Shown: positions 52,425-61,595 of the stretch, piece by piece
How positions within the stretch are numbered: position 1 is the stretch's first letter
How the letters are laid out: every line of letters starts with the position of its first letter
Source: VRUE01 sp963732225
Lineage (GTDB): Bacteria > Actinomycetota > Thermoleophilia > Solirubrobacterales > 70-9
Assembly (NCBI GenBank): GCA_963732225.1
Contig: CAVSYR010000005.1
Location: 496,001-560,000, forward strand
Direction of reading: 5' to 3'
DNA: 64,000 bases
Program-made: the position numbers and the translations under genes
The notes under the pieces: model-generated
What the model was told of the DNA's origin: nothing
Databases searched by the model: none
What the model saw: the letters and a program-made list of their open reading frames with translations, nothing else

Positions 52425-53066
52425 TCACGCATCTGTGCGTGGCTCGCGATGCTCGCCCTCATCGGCGGCCTCCTGCTCAGCCAGCGGCGGGCTGTAGCTA
52501 TCGCCCTCACGCAGGGCGCGCAGGGCACCCTTGCGCTGCGCGCGCGGCGCCCGGTCGAGAATCAGAACCCCGTCGAGGTGATCGAGCTCGTGCTGGAGCA
52601 CCCGCGCCTCGAGGCCCGACGCCTCGAGCCGGATCGGCTCACCGTCGACGTCAAGCCCGCTGAAGCGGGCGTGCAAGGGGCGCTCGATGTCCATCGAGAC
52701 CCGTGGCAAGCTGAGGCAGCCCTCCTCGGCGACGACGACCTCATCGGAGAGCCACTCGACCTCGGGATTGATCAACGCGGTCGGCTCGCTGTCGGCCCCG
52801 GCCTGGAAGACGAGCAGGCGGCGCAGCACGCCGAGCTGGGTGGCAGCGAGGCCGACGCCCATGCCGTCGCGCATGATCGAGACCATCCGCTCGACCTCGG
52901 CGCGCAACTCGGGACCGAACTCCCGCACCGGCGAGGCCTTGCTCTTCAGCACCGGATCGCCGAACTTGACCACGTGCGCCAGCGCCGCTTCGCGGCGCTC
53001 GAGCAGCTCGGCCTCGAGCTCGCTCTGCTCGTGTTCGCCGGTCTCCGTCTCGGCAGGTTCACTCAT
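52425..53066 (-). CDS. def: Peptide deformylase
   Basis: A 213-residue metalloprotease that removes the N-formyl group. The three motifs are GVGLAATQ, EEGCLSLP and QHELDHLDG. An acidic N-terminal stretch (SEPAETETGEHEQSE) and a charged C-terminal tail (ADEGEHREPRTDA) are extras relative to short bacterial forms. It is 10 bp before fmt. Confidence 0.96.
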   Translation of the reverse strand: MSEPAETETGEHEQSELEAELLERREAALAHVVKFGDPVLKSKASPVREFGPELRAEVERMVSIMRDGMGVGLAATQLGVLRRLLVFQAGADSEPTALINPEVEWLSDEVVVAEEGCLSLPRVSMDIERPLHARFSGLDVDGEPIRLEASGLEARVLQHELDHLDGVLILDRAPRAQRKGALRALREGDSYSPPLAEQEAADEGEHREPRTDA

Positions 53067-53112
53067 CGAATTCTGAGTCTAAGGATCAGAAGCTGACTAG
53101 CGCACCACGTTC

Positions 53113-53166
53113 GCACCCAATCGCCACGGATTCGAAACACCGGCAGTCACCGTGTCGATTGGGTGC
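53113..53166 (-). repeat. Hairpin repeat family Z, copy B
   Basis: Arms GCACCCAATCG (53113-53123) and complement (53156-53166), then CACGG/CCGTG. On the minus strand the loop reads TGACTGCCGGTGTTTCGAAT. It begins at the base after the priA TGA and lies 46 bp before def. The loop matches copies A and C; the outer arm is different and compensated. Confidence 0.88.
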
Positions 53167-55356
53167 TCACTGCGGGTCGACATCCACCGAGATCGCCACA
53201 TCGCGCAGGGTGCGATCGGCGGCGAGGCGCTCGACCGTGGCCCGAACCGCGGCGACGGTGGCCTCGCGCTCACTTGCCTTGAGCAGCAGACGGCGACGGT
53301 GACGGTTGCGGACGCGGAACATCGGCGCCGGGCCAAGCAGGTCGGTGTCCTCCGGCAGCGCCGCGGCTAGACCCTCGGCGAGCAGGGTGGCGGCGCGGTC
53401 GAGGTGGCGCTCGGACTCGGCCTTGAGCACGATCCGGGTTAGGTGGGAGAAGGGCGGGTAGCGCAGGATCCGCCGCCGCTCGACCTCCTCGGCCAGGAAC
53501 GAGGTCGCGTCGTGCTCGGCCGCGTGGGCGACGCTGGGCGCGGTCGGGGCCAGGGTCTGCACGATCACCTCGCCGCCGGCGGCGCCGCGGCCGCTGCGGC
53601 CAGCGAGCTGGGCGACCATCGCGAAGGTCCGCTCAGCGGCGCGGAAGTCCGGAAAGCGCAGGGTGGCGTCGGCATCGAGAATTGCGCTCAGCGTCACCTC
53701 GGGAAAGTCGTGGCCCTTGGCGACCATCTGGGTGCCAACGAGAACGGCGCTCTCGGCCTCACCGAAGGCGGCGAGGATGCGAGCGTGGGCGCCGCGCCCG
53801 GCGGCGGTGTCGGCGTCGAGCCTGAAGACCGGCATCGGCGCCAACCGCTCCGCCAGCAGCGCCTCGACCTGCTCGGTGCCGACGCCGGCGCGCGAGAGCG
53901 TGGTCGAGTCGCAGACGCCGCAGGCGCTCGGCAGCGGTTCGCGGTGGGCGCAGTGGTGGCAGACGAGGCGCTCGCTGTGGCGGTGGACGATCAGCGAGAC
54001 GTCGCAGTTGGGGCAGTTCCAGTGCTGGCCGCAGGAACGGCAGGTGAGCCAGGGGGCGAAGCCGCGCCGGTTGACCATCACGATCGCCTTCATGCCCTTG
54101 GCGCGGACGCTCTCCAAGGCGGCCCAGGTCTCGGGGTGCAGCGCCCCGGAGCGGGGATCGGCCTCACGCATGTCGAGCACCCGCACCGCGGGCATCGCTT
54201 GGCCATCGACGCGGCGCGGCAGCTCCAGCCGCGGCAGCTCGAGCCAGGACTCGGGGCGCGGCGTCGCGGTGCCAGCGACGAGCACCGCGCCGTTCTCGGC
54301 GGCGCGGCGGCGGGCGACCGCGCGGGCGTCGTAACAGGGGTCGCCCTCCTGCTTGTAGGAGGCGTCGTGCTCCTCGTCGATCACGATTAGGCCAAGGTCG
54401 TGCAGGGGCGCGAAGACCGCCGAGCGCGGCCCAACGCAGACGCTCGCCTCGCCGCTGCGCAGTCGCTGCCACTCGTCGTAGCGCTCGCCGTCGGAGAGGG
54501 CCGAGTGCAGGACCGCAAAACGGTCGCCGAGTCGCGCCCGGAAGCGCGCCACCGCCTGCGGCGCCAGGCCGATCTCCGGGACCAGGACGATCGCCCCCTT
54601 GCCCCGCGCCAGGGCCGCCTCGACCGCGGCGAGGTAGACCTCGGTCTTGCCCGAGCCGGTCACCCCGTGCAACAACTGCTCGCGCGGCGCCCCGGCTTCG
54701 CCATCGAGGGCGGCGACGATCGCCTCGACCGCGGCCTGCTGCTCGGGCAGCAACTGCGGCCGGCCGCCGCTGGCGCCGACCTCGGGGTGGCTGGAGTGGC
54801 GGCGCACCAGCGAGCTGCGGGTCGCGATCAGGCCCCGTTGCTCGAGCCGGCGCAGCACGCCGCGGTCACAGCCGACCGCCTCGCTCAGCTCCGGCGCCGA
54901 CATCTCGCCTCCCCGCAGGGCCTCGAGCACGGCCCGCTGCTTGACGCCAAGCCGCCCTCCCCCGCTCAGCGCCTCCTCCCCCGCCACGGTTATCTCGGCG
55001 CGCAGCTCCTGCCGCGAGCGAACCCGCTGGCCGGCGGCCCCGGTCCCCGGCGGCAGCACCAGTTGCAGCCCGCGCGAGGGGGTCGAGCAGTACTCCTCGG
55101 CAATCCAGAGACCGAGCCTGACCAGCTCCGGCGGCGTGCCGGCCTCGAGCGCTTCAATCGGCTCGGCAAGCCGCTCTGCGGGCAGAGCCGAGGCGTCGGC
55201 GAGGCCGACGACGACGCCGAGGATGCGCCGCCTGCCGAAGGGAACCTTGACCACGCTGCCGACCTCGAGATCGGCCATCGCCTCGGGCAGCCGGTAGTCG
55301 AAAGGACCGCGCAACGCACGGGCGGTGGTGAGCGGCTCGACCTTCGCAATGGACAC
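53167..55356 (-). CDS. priA: Primosomal protein N' / replication restart helicase PriA
   Basis: A 729-residue helicase. N-terminal DNA-binding domains precede LLHGVTGSGKTEVYLAAVEAAL (Walker A), LIVIDEEHDASYKQ (DEEH), and a zinc-binding insert CRSCGQHWNCPNC, then CHHCAHREPLPSACGVC. Restart after stalled forks is the family role. GTG 55356 is used; the frame extends to 55416 but would overlap the divergent PH-domain gene. Confidence 0.93.
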   Translation of the reverse strand: MSIAKVEPLTTARALRGPFDYRLPEAMADLEVGSVVKVPFGRRRILGVVVGLADASALPAERLAEPIEALEAGTPPELVRLGLWIAEEYCSTPSRGLQLVLPPGTGAAGQRVRSRQELRAEITVAGEEALSGGGRLGVKQRAVLEALRGGEMSAPELSEAVGCDRGVLRRLEQRGLIATRSSLVRRHSSHPEVGASGGRPQLLPEQQAAVEAIVAALDGEAGAPREQLLHGVTGSGKTEVYLAAVEAALARGKGAIVLVPEIGLAPQAVARFRARLGDRFAVLHSALSDGERYDEWQRLRSGEASVCVGPRSAVFAPLHDLGLIVIDEEHDASYKQEGDPCYDARAVARRRAAENGAVLVAGTATPRPESWLELPRLELPRRVDGQAMPAVRVLDMREADPRSGALHPETWAALESVRAKGMKAIVMVNRRGFAPWLTCRSCGQHWNCPNCDVSLIVHRHSERLVCHHCAHREPLPSACGVCDSTTLSRAGVGTEQVEALLAERLAPMPVFRLDADTAAGRGAHARILAAFGEAESAVLVGTQMVAKGHDFPEVTLSAILDADATLRFPDFRAAERTFAMVAQLAGRSGRGAAGGEVIVQTLAPTAPSVAHAAEHDATSFLAEEVERRRILRYPPFSHLTRIVLKAESERHLDRAATLLAEGLAAALPEDTDLLGPAPMFRVRNRHRRRLLLKASEREATVAAVRATVERLAADRTLRDVAISVDVDPQ

Positions 55357-55405
55357 CGACTCACGGTATGGAGGGACGCGGACGGCGCGGGTATGCTGCG
55401 CGGCG

Positions 55406-55909
55406 ATGGCGCTCAACCTCAGCCCCGGGGAGCAGGTGATCTTCCAGGGCCACCCGTCCTGGCGGGCGATCCTCGGCTTCTACCTGAAGGGAATCCTCGT
55501 CGCCGCGATCATCGGCGTTCTCTTCAAGCTCTTCGGCGCCAGCAGCGCAAAGGTCTTCCTCGTCGTCCTCGTGATCATCGCCGTGACGGTGCTGGTCGGC
55601 TTCATCAAGCGCGTCGCCACCACCTACACGATCACCGACCGCCGCCTCAACATCAAACGGGGAATCATTTCCCGCGAGGTCCAGGAGACCCGTCTGGAGC
55701 GGGTGCAGAACGTCAATTACAAGCAGTCCGTCTACCAGCGGGCGATGCAGATCGGCGACGTCGACTTCGACACAGCGGCCGGCGACGACTACAACTTCGT
55801 CTTCTACGGGGTCGCAGATCCCCAGCAGGTCGTGCACAGCGTCGACCAGGCGACGGGCGCCGACGCGGCCGGCTCACACGGCCTCGGCGAAGCTCAGCCG
55901 CCCAACTAG
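55406..55909 (+). CDS. Bacterial PH-domain (bPH2) membrane protein
   Basis: A 167-residue protein: a short N-terminus (ALNLSPGEQVIFQGHPSW), two membrane helices (FYLKGILVAAIIGVLFKLF and VFLVVLVIIAVTVLVGFI), then a YdbT/bPH2 domain YTITDRRLNIKRGIISREVQETRLERVQNVNYKQSVYQRAMQIGDVDFDTAA. Function is unknown; the domain type occurs in envelope proteins. It is divergent from priA with a 49-bp gap. Confidence 0.88.
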   Translation: MALNLSPGEQVIFQGHPSWRAILGFYLKGILVAAIIGVLFKLFGASSAKVFLVVLVIIAVTVLVGFIKRVATTYTITDRRLNIKRGIISREVQETRLERVQNVNYKQSVYQRAMQIGDVDFDTAAGDDYNFVFYGVADPQQVVHSVDQATGADAAGSHGLGEAQPPN

Positions 55910-55938
55910 ACGGCCAGGCGCTTCTCCACGCTTGAGCT

Positions 55939-57189
55939 TCAGGCGGGAGTTGCTTGCGCGGTGCCGGCGGCACTCTTGAGAGCGTCGGCCCGATCCGTGC
56001 GCTCCCAGGTGAAGGCGTCGCCTTCGCGGCCGAAGTGACCGTAGGCGGCGGTCTGGCTGAAGACCGGCCGGTGCAGGTCGAGGTAGCCGCGGAAGGCGCC
56101 CGGGCGGAGGTCGAACTCCGCTTCGACCAGGCGGGAGATCTGCGAGTCGGGCAGGGCGCCGGTGCCGAAGGTCTCGACCATCAGCGAGATCGGGCGAGCG
56201 ACGCCGATCGCGTAGGCGACCTGGACCTCGCAGCGCTGCGCTAGGCCGGCGGCGACGAGGTTCTTGGCGACGTGGCGCGAGGCGTAGGCGGCGGAGCGGT
56301 CGACCTTGGACGGGTCCTTGCCGGAGAAGGCACCGCCGCCATGGCGGGCCATGCCGCCGTAGGTGTCGACGATGATCTTGCGGCCGGTGAGGCCGGCGTC
56401 GCCGACCGGGCCGCCGATCACGAACTTGCCGGTCGGGTTGACGAGGAAGTGCTGGTGCAGCTCGTTCTCATCGAAGAGGCCGGGTGCCTCGGCGTTCAGC
56501 ACCGGCAGCACCACGTGCTCCCAGAGGTCGGGCTTGATCTTCGACTCCGACTCGACACCCTCGGCATGCTGGGTGGAAATCAAGAGCTTCTCGACCTTGA
56601 CCGGGCGGCCGTCGGCGTAGCGGATGGTGACCTGGGTCTTGCCATCGGGGCCGAGGTACTCGAGCGTGCGGTCCTTGCGCACCGCGGCGAGCCGTTCGGC
56701 CAGCCGGTGGGCGAGGTGGATCGGCATCGGCATCAGCGCCTCGGTCTCGTCGGTGGCGTAGCCGAACATCATTCCCTGGTCGCCGGCACCGGCGACCAGC
56801 AGCTTGTCTTCAGCCGATTCGGTACGCGTCTCGTAGGCCTCGTCGACGCCCTGAGCGATGTCGGGCGACTGCTTGTCGAGCGAGACCAGGACCGAGATGT
56901 GGTCGCAGTGGTAGCCGTAGTCGCCGTGGTCGTAGCCGATCCTGCGGACCGTCTCGCGGACCAGCTCCGGCACATTGAGATGGACGCTGGTCGAGATCTC
57001 GCCCGAGACCACCGCCATGCCAGTGTTGACCAGGGTCTCGCAGGCGACGCGGCCCTCCGGATCGCCCGCCATCACCGCGTCAAGCACGGCGTCGGAGATC
57101 GCATCGGCGACCTTGTCGGGGTGTCCCTCGGTGACGGACTCGGACGTGAAGAGGTACTCGCCCTCGGCGAGTGGCTGAATATCGCTCAT
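55939..57189 (-). CDS. metK: S-adenosylmethionine synthetase
   Basis: A 416-residue enzyme making AdoMet from methionine and ATP. FTSESVTEGHPDKVADAISDAVLDA, GAGDQGMMFGYATDETE, GPVGDAGLTGRKIIVDTYGGMARHGGGAFSGKDPSKVDRSAAY and FDLRPGAFRGYLDL are all canonical. It starts 9 bp after der. No SAM riboswitch is in this short gap. Confidence 0.97.
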   Translation of the reverse strand: MSDIQPLAEGEYLFTSESVTEGHPDKVADAISDAVLDAVMAGDPEGRVACETLVNTGMAVVSGEISTSVHLNVPELVRETVRRIGYDHGDYGYHCDHISVLVSLDKQSPDIAQGVDEAYETRTESAEDKLLVAGAGDQGMMFGYATDETEALMPMPIHLAHRLAERLAAVRKDRTLEYLGPDGKTQVTIRYADGRPVKVEKLLISTQHAEGVESESKIKPDLWEHVVLPVLNAEAPGLFDENELHQHFLVNPTGKFVIGGPVGDAGLTGRKIIVDTYGGMARHGGGAFSGKDPSKVDRSAAYASRHVAKNLVAAGLAQRCEVQVAYAIGVARPISLMVETFGTGALPDSQISRLVEAEFDLRPGAFRGYLDLHRPVFSQTAAYGHFGREGDAFTWERTDRADALKSAAGTAQATPA

Positions 57190-57198
57190 GCGCGAAGC

Positions 57199-58515
57199 CT
57201 AGCGGCCGCGGCGGGTTCCCGAGTGCGGCACGAAGTCGATCACGAGGGGCACTCCCTCGAGGCTGTAGGTCTCGCGCAGGCGGTTCTCCAGGTGGTAGGC
57301 CCAGTCGCGGTTGATCAGCTTGCGGTCGTTGACCTGGATCGCGATCCGCGGCGGGCGCTCGCCGACCTGGGCGGCGTAGTACATGCGCAAGCGGCGACCA
57401 CGGCGCGAGGGCGGCGGCGTCTTGGCGGCGACGTCGGTGATGAAGCGGTTGAGCTCGGGGGTGGGGATCCGCTCGGCGGCGCGGTCGGCCAGGGCCAGCG
57501 CCTTGGGCAAGAGATTGGCGACGTTGCGGCCGCGGGTCGCCGAGCAGGTGATCACCGCCGGGCGCAGGCGCAGCTTCTGGGTGACGCGGGCGCGGGCGTC
57601 GTCGACGTCGGTGCGGGTTTCGTCCCACTTGTTGAGCGCCAGCAGGGTCGCGCAGCCGGCCTTCATCGCCATCTCGGAGACGCGCAGATCCTCGGCCGTG
57701 ATCCCGTCGCCGGCGTCACAGACCACGAGGGCGACGTCGGCGCGCTCGACCGCGTGTTCGGAGCGCAGTTGGGCGTAGTAGTCGACCGTGCCGGCGACCT
57801 TCGAGCGGCGCCGCAGGCCGGCGGTGTCGACGAGGATGACGGGACGGCCGTCGACCTCGACCTCGGTGTCGATCGAGTCGCGGGTAGTACCGGCGCGATC
57901 GGAGACGATCACCCGATCGGAACCGAGAAAGGCGTTGACCAGCGAGGACTTGCCCGCGTTGGGGCGCCCGATCACCGCCACCCGCACGGCGTCGGAGTCG
58001 TCGCTCGGCTGGGCGTGCTCGCCGAGCAGCTCGACCGCGCGGTCGAGCAGGTCGCCGGTGCCGAGGCCGTGACTAGCCGAGACCGGCAGCGGCTCGCCGA
58101 GGCCGAGCTGGTTCAGCTCGGCGGTCAAATGTTCGTCCTCGGGCCGGTCAACCTTGTTGGCGACGACGATCACCGGCACCTCGGCGCCGCGCAGGGTCTT
58201 GGCCAGCTCGACGTCGCCCGCACGGACGCCGGCGCGGGCATCGACGATCAGCATCACCACGTCCGCCTCGGCGATCCCGAGCCGGGCCTGGCGCTGGATG
58301 TCGCGGGCCAGCTCGGACTCGTCCTCGAGGTCGATGCCACCGGTGTCGAGCAGGGCGAAGGCGAGCCCGTTCCACTCGCAGCGCACCCGCTTGCGGTCAC
58401 GGGTCACTCCTGACTCGGCGTGGGTGACCGCCTCGCGACCACCGGCGAGCCGGTTGACCAGGGTGCTCTTGCCGACGTTGGGAAAGCCGACGATGGCGAC
58501 GGTGGGAAGGCTCAT
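57199..58515 (-). CDS. der: GTPase Der (EngA)
   Basis: A 438-residue ribosome-assembly factor with two GTPase domains. Domain one: GFPNVGKSTLVNRL, DTGGI, NKVD; domain two: GRPNAGKSSLVNAF, DTAGL, NKWD; then a C-terminal KH-like domain (ARVTQKLRLRPAVITCSATRGRNVANLLPKA region onward). It overlaps the cmk stop as ATGA. Confidence 0.97.
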   Translation of the reverse strand: MSLPTVAIVGFPNVGKSTLVNRLAGGREAVTHAESGVTRDRKRVRCEWNGLAFALLDTGGIDLEDESELARDIQRQARLGIAEADVVMLIVDARAGVRAGDVELAKTLRGAEVPVIVVANKVDRPEDEHLTAELNQLGLGEPLPVSASHGLGTGDLLDRAVELLGEHAQPSDDSDAVRVAVIGRPNAGKSSLVNAFLGSDRVIVSDRAGTTRDSIDTEVEVDGRPVILVDTAGLRRRSKVAGTVDYYAQLRSEHAVERADVALVVCDAGDGITAEDLRVSEMAMKAGCATLLALNKWDETRTDVDDARARVTQKLRLRPAVITCSATRGRNVANLLPKALALADRAAERIPTPELNRFITDVAAKTPPPSRRGRRLRMYYAAQVGERPPRIAIQVNDRKLINRDWAYHLENRLRETYSLEGVPLVIDFVPHSGTRRGR

Positions 58516-59156
58516 GCGGCGACCAGGCCCCGCTCTGCGGCGAGCGTGGCGATGCGGGCTACAACCTCGTCTTGGCCAAGCCCAGTGGTGTCGATCTCGA
58601 CCGCATCGGCGGCCGCCCGCAGGGCACTGTGCTCACGGGTCTCGTCGCGGCGGTCGCGTTCGAGCTGCGCGGCGAGAACCGCGGCGGGATCCTCGCCCGT
58701 CTGCCCAGCACGGCGCCGGGCGCGCTCTTCGGCCGAGGCGGTGAGGAAGACCTTCAGCGGCGAGTCGGGGCTGACCACGGTGCCGATGTCGCGGCCCTCG
58801 GCGACGTAGCGGCCGGCGGCAATCAGCTGGCGTTGGCGGGCCACCATCGCCTCGCGCACACCCGGGTGGACGGAGACGCGTGAGGAGGCCTCGCTCACCG
58901 CGGGCTCGCGGATCTCGGTGCTGACGTCCTCGCCATCGAGCCCGACCCGCTCGCCTTCGAGCGAGATCGCGATCGAGCCGGCCAGCTCCGCCATCGCCTC
59001 GGCATCATCGAGGTCGGCACCGTGCCGCAGCGCCGCCAGCGCCACGCAGCGGTACATCGCCCCGGAGTCGAGGTAGGTGAAGTCGAGCTCGGCGGCAAGG
59101 GCGCGCGCCACGGTGGACTTGCCGGCCCCCGCGGGTCCGTCGATGGCGATGACCAT
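58512..59156 (-). CDS. cmk: Cytidylate kinase
   Basis: A 214-residue kinase for CMP/dCMP. IAIDGPAGAGKSTVARALAAELDFTYLDSGAMYR (P-loop and NMP site) and RGRDIGTVV-like AEGRDIGTVVSPDSPLKVFLTASAEERARRR (lid) are typical. It is 43 bp after aroA and overlaps der by four bases. Confidence 0.96.
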   Translation of the reverse strand: MVIAIDGPAGAGKSTVARALAAELDFTYLDSGAMYRCVALAALRHGADLDDAEAMAELAGSIAISLEGERVGLDGEDVSTEIREPAVSEASSRVSVHPGVREAMVARQRQLIAAGRYVAEGRDIGTVVSPDSPLKVFLTASAEERARRRAGQTGEDPAAVLAAQLERDRRDETREHSALRAAADAVEIDTTGLGQDEVVARIATLAAERGLVAA

Positions 59157-59199
59157 GGGCGGCAGCGTAGAGACGGCGGCCGCTCGCGGCGTTGCGCGC

Positions 59200-60501
59200 T
59201 CAGCCGCTACGCCGTGCGAGCGAAGCGAGGTCGGCCTCGAAACCGGGGTAGCTGACCGCGGCGGCGTCCATTCCCTCGACCGCGACGCCCTCGCGCGAGG
59301 CGAGCCCGGCGATGGCGCCGAGCATCGCGATCCGGTGGTCGCCGTGCGAGGAGATCGTGCCGCCGCGCAGAGCGCCGCCGCCCTCGATCCGCATCCCGTC
59401 CTCGCGCGCCTCGACCGTGGCGCCGAGCGCCTTCAGCGCCGCGCAGGTGGTCGCCACCCGGTCGGACTCCTTGCGGCGCAGCTCGGCCGCGTCGCGGATC
59501 GTCGTCGTGCCCTCGGCGAAGCAGGCGGCAAGGGCGAGCAGGGGCAGCTCGTCGATCGCCAGCGGGATCTCATCGCCGCCGACCTCGGTGCCCTGCAGCG
59601 CCGAGGCGCGGGCGCGAAAGGTGCCGATCGGCTCACCGCCGCGCTCGCCCACCGGCTCGAGCTCGATCTCGGCCCCCATCCGTTCGAGGATCGCCTGCAG
59701 CCCGGTCCGGGTCGGGTTGGTGCCGACCCCCTCCAGCGTCACCTCGCTGCCCGGCACGAGCAGGGCGGCAACCAGGAAGAAGGCCGCCGAGGAGAAGTCG
59801 GCGGGCACCGCGAGCTCGCTCGGTTCGAGCCGTTTGGCCGGGCGCACAGCGATGCCACCGCGCAACCAGGCGACGTCGGCACCGGCGGCAGCGAGCATGC
59901 GCTCGGTGTGATCGCGACTGCGCGAGGGCTCACGCAGCCAGGTTTCACCCTCGGTGAGGAGGCCGGCGAAGAGCAGGCACGACTTGACTTGGGCACTGGC
60001 AATCGGCATCTTGTAATCAATGGCCCGCAGCGGCGCCGCCTCGACCTCGAGCGGCGGCAGCCGCTGCTCGCGGCAGCTCAGCCGGGCGCCCATCTGGCGC
60101 AGCGGCGCGGCGATGCGGTCGACCGGGCGACGCCGGATCGAGTCGTCACCGTCGAGCGTCCACTTGCCACTTGGCTGCCCGGCAAGCCAGCCGGGCAGCA
60201 GGCGCAGCAGGGTGCCGGCGTTGCCGACGCCGATCGGGGTGCTGCGGGCGCTGCGCAGGCCGACCCCCTGAATGCGGATCACGGGCTCGATGCCGCCGGG
60301 CGTGACCCCCTCGACTTCGGCGCCGAGTGCCTGTACGGCATCGAGGGTCGAGCGGGTGTCGGCCGAGTCGAGGTAGCCCTCGATTTCGGTCACGTCTTCC
60401 CCCATCGCCGCGATCAGGGCGGCGCGGTGGGAGATCGACTTGTCGGCCGGCGGGCGCAGGCTGCCGGCCAGGGGCCCGGTCGGTTCGAAGCGCGTTGCCA
60501 T
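59200..60501 (-). CDS. aroA: 3-phosphoshikimate 1-carboxyvinyltransferase (EPSP synthase)
   Basis: A 433-residue shikimate-pathway enzyme. LAGSLRPPADKSISHRAALIAAMG carries the PEP/S3P-binding Lys; GNAGTLLRLLPGWLAG, DDSIRRRPVDRIAAPLRQMGA, PIASAQVKSCLLFAGLLTEG, KESDRV and GDHRIAM follow. The GNAGT loop reads NAG with Thr next to it, close to the common form. It follows tyrA by 5 bp. Confidence 0.96.
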   Translation of the reverse strand: MATRFEPTGPLAGSLRPPADKSISHRAALIAAMGEDVTEIEGYLDSADTRSTLDAVQALGAEVEGVTPGGIEPVIRIQGVGLRSARSTPIGVGNAGTLLRLLPGWLAGQPSGKWTLDGDDSIRRRPVDRIAAPLRQMGARLSCREQRLPPLEVEAAPLRAIDYKMPIASAQVKSCLLFAGLLTEGETWLREPSRSRDHTERMLAAAGADVAWLRGGIAVRPAKRLEPSELAVPADFSSAAFFLVAALLVPGSEVTLEGVGTNPTRTGLQAILERMGAEIELEPVGERGGEPIGTFRARASALQGTEVGGDEIPLAIDELPLLALAACFAEGTTTIRDAAELRRKESDRVATTCAALKALGATVEAREDGMRIEGGGALRGGTISSHGDHRIAMLGAIAGLASREGVAVEGMDAAAVSYPGFEADLASLARRSG

Positions 60502-60506
60502 CGGAC

Positions 60507-61595
60507 CTAAGCGCCGTTGCCGACGGCGCTGACGCTGTGGCCGAGCTCGCGGACCAGGGCCGCCGCGCGCTCGGCCTGCTCGTCGCCTGAGACCCAGAGC
60601 GAGACCGCGCCCGAGGTCATGTCGGGCGCCGGGTAGAGCGCCATGTCCTCGATGTTGACCCCCGCCTCGCCGAGCGCCAGCGCCAGCTCAGCGATCGTGC
60701 CGGGCCGGTTGGTGACGACGACGCGCAGCTCGCGCAGGGGGCCGCCCGCGAGTTCGGTCTCGAGCAGGCGGCGGCGGTCGCTGCCGGCCTCGGCGTGCCA
60801 CTCGGCAACGGCGTCGCGCTCGCCCGCGCGGATCAGCGCCGCGGCCTCGTGCAGGCGCTCGGCAACGCCGTCCACCGCCTCGGCAACGGCCTCACTGTTG
60901 CTGGCGAAGATGTCGCCCCAGATCGCCGGATTGGCGCCGGCGACCCGCGTCGTGTCGCGAAAGCTCGGCCCGACCTCGGGCATCCGCTCCGAGTCGCGGC
61001 TCAGCTCCTCGACCGCTTGACCAACGAGGACGTTGGCGACGACGTGCGGCAGGTGGCTGATCGTCGCCATCAGGCGATCGTGCGCCTCGGCGTCGATCGC
61101 CTGCACCCGAGCACCGAGGCCGGTGACGGTGCGCTGCAAGCGGTCGTAGAGCAGGCCGCTGGAGCGCGCCGATTTCGGCGTCAGGTACCAGCGGGCACCC
61201 TCGAAGAGGTCGGCGCGGGCGTTTTCGACCCCGGCGGTCTCGGCACCGGCGAGCGGATGGCCGCCGATGAAGCGCTCGTCGCCGCCGAGCGCGGCAACGA
61301 TGTCGCGCTTGGTCGAGCCCGCATCGGTGACGACGGTCTCGGGACCGCAGACCGCCAGCGCCGCCGCGGCCAGCTCCGCCAGGCCCGCCACTGGCGCCGC
61401 GCAGAAGACGACCTCGGCGCCCTCGCAAGCCGCGACCACGCTGGTCGCGCCGCGATCGATTACGCCGTCCTCGCGCGCCCGCTCCAAAGTCGCGGGCTCG
61501 GGATCGAACCCCACCACCTCAGCGTCGAGTCGCTGTCGAGCGGCCAACCCGATCGAGCCACCGATCAGGCCGACGCCGAGGACGGCGATCCTCAT
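60507..61595 (-). CDS. tyrA: Prephenate dehydrogenase with C-terminal ACT domain
   Basis: A 362-residue NAD-linked enzyme for tyrosine synthesis. Rossmann loop IAVLGVGLIGGSIGLAAR, GGHPLAGAETAGVENARADLFEGARWYLTP, and MATISHLPHVVANVLV are family marks. The C-terminal ACT domain (about 285-360, ELRVVVTNRPGTIAELALALGEAGVNI) suggests feedback control by an amino acid. The ATG overlaps the DAHP synthase stop as ATGA. Confidence 0.94.
   Translation of the reverse strand: MRIAVLGVGLIGGSIGLAARQRLDAEVVGFDPEPATLERAREDGVIDRGATSVVAACEGAEVVFCAAPVAGLAELAAAALAVCGPETVVTDAGSTKRDIVAALGGDERFIGGHPLAGAETAGVENARADLFEGARWYLTPKSARSSGLLYDRLQRTVTGLGARVQAIDAEAHDRLMATISHLPHVVANVLVGQAVEELSRDSERMPEVGPSFRDTTRVAGANPAIWGDIFASNSEAVAEAVDGVAERLHEAAALIRAGERDAVAEWHAEAGSDRRRLLETELAGGPLRELRVVVTNRPGTIAELALALGEAGVNIEDMALYPAPDMTSGAVSLWVSGDEQAERAAALVRELGHSVSAVGNGA

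Noticed and set aside
54400..55935. A 511-residue plus-strand frame
   Set aside because: It is antisense to priA and then out of frame with the PH-domain gene.
57190..57198. SAM riboswitch upstream of metK
   Set aside because: The gap from der is 9 bp, too short for any known SAM riboswitch.
56272..58413. A 713-residue open frame on the plus strand
   Set aside because: It is antisense to metK and der, both strongly recognised; the frame is a by-product of high GC.
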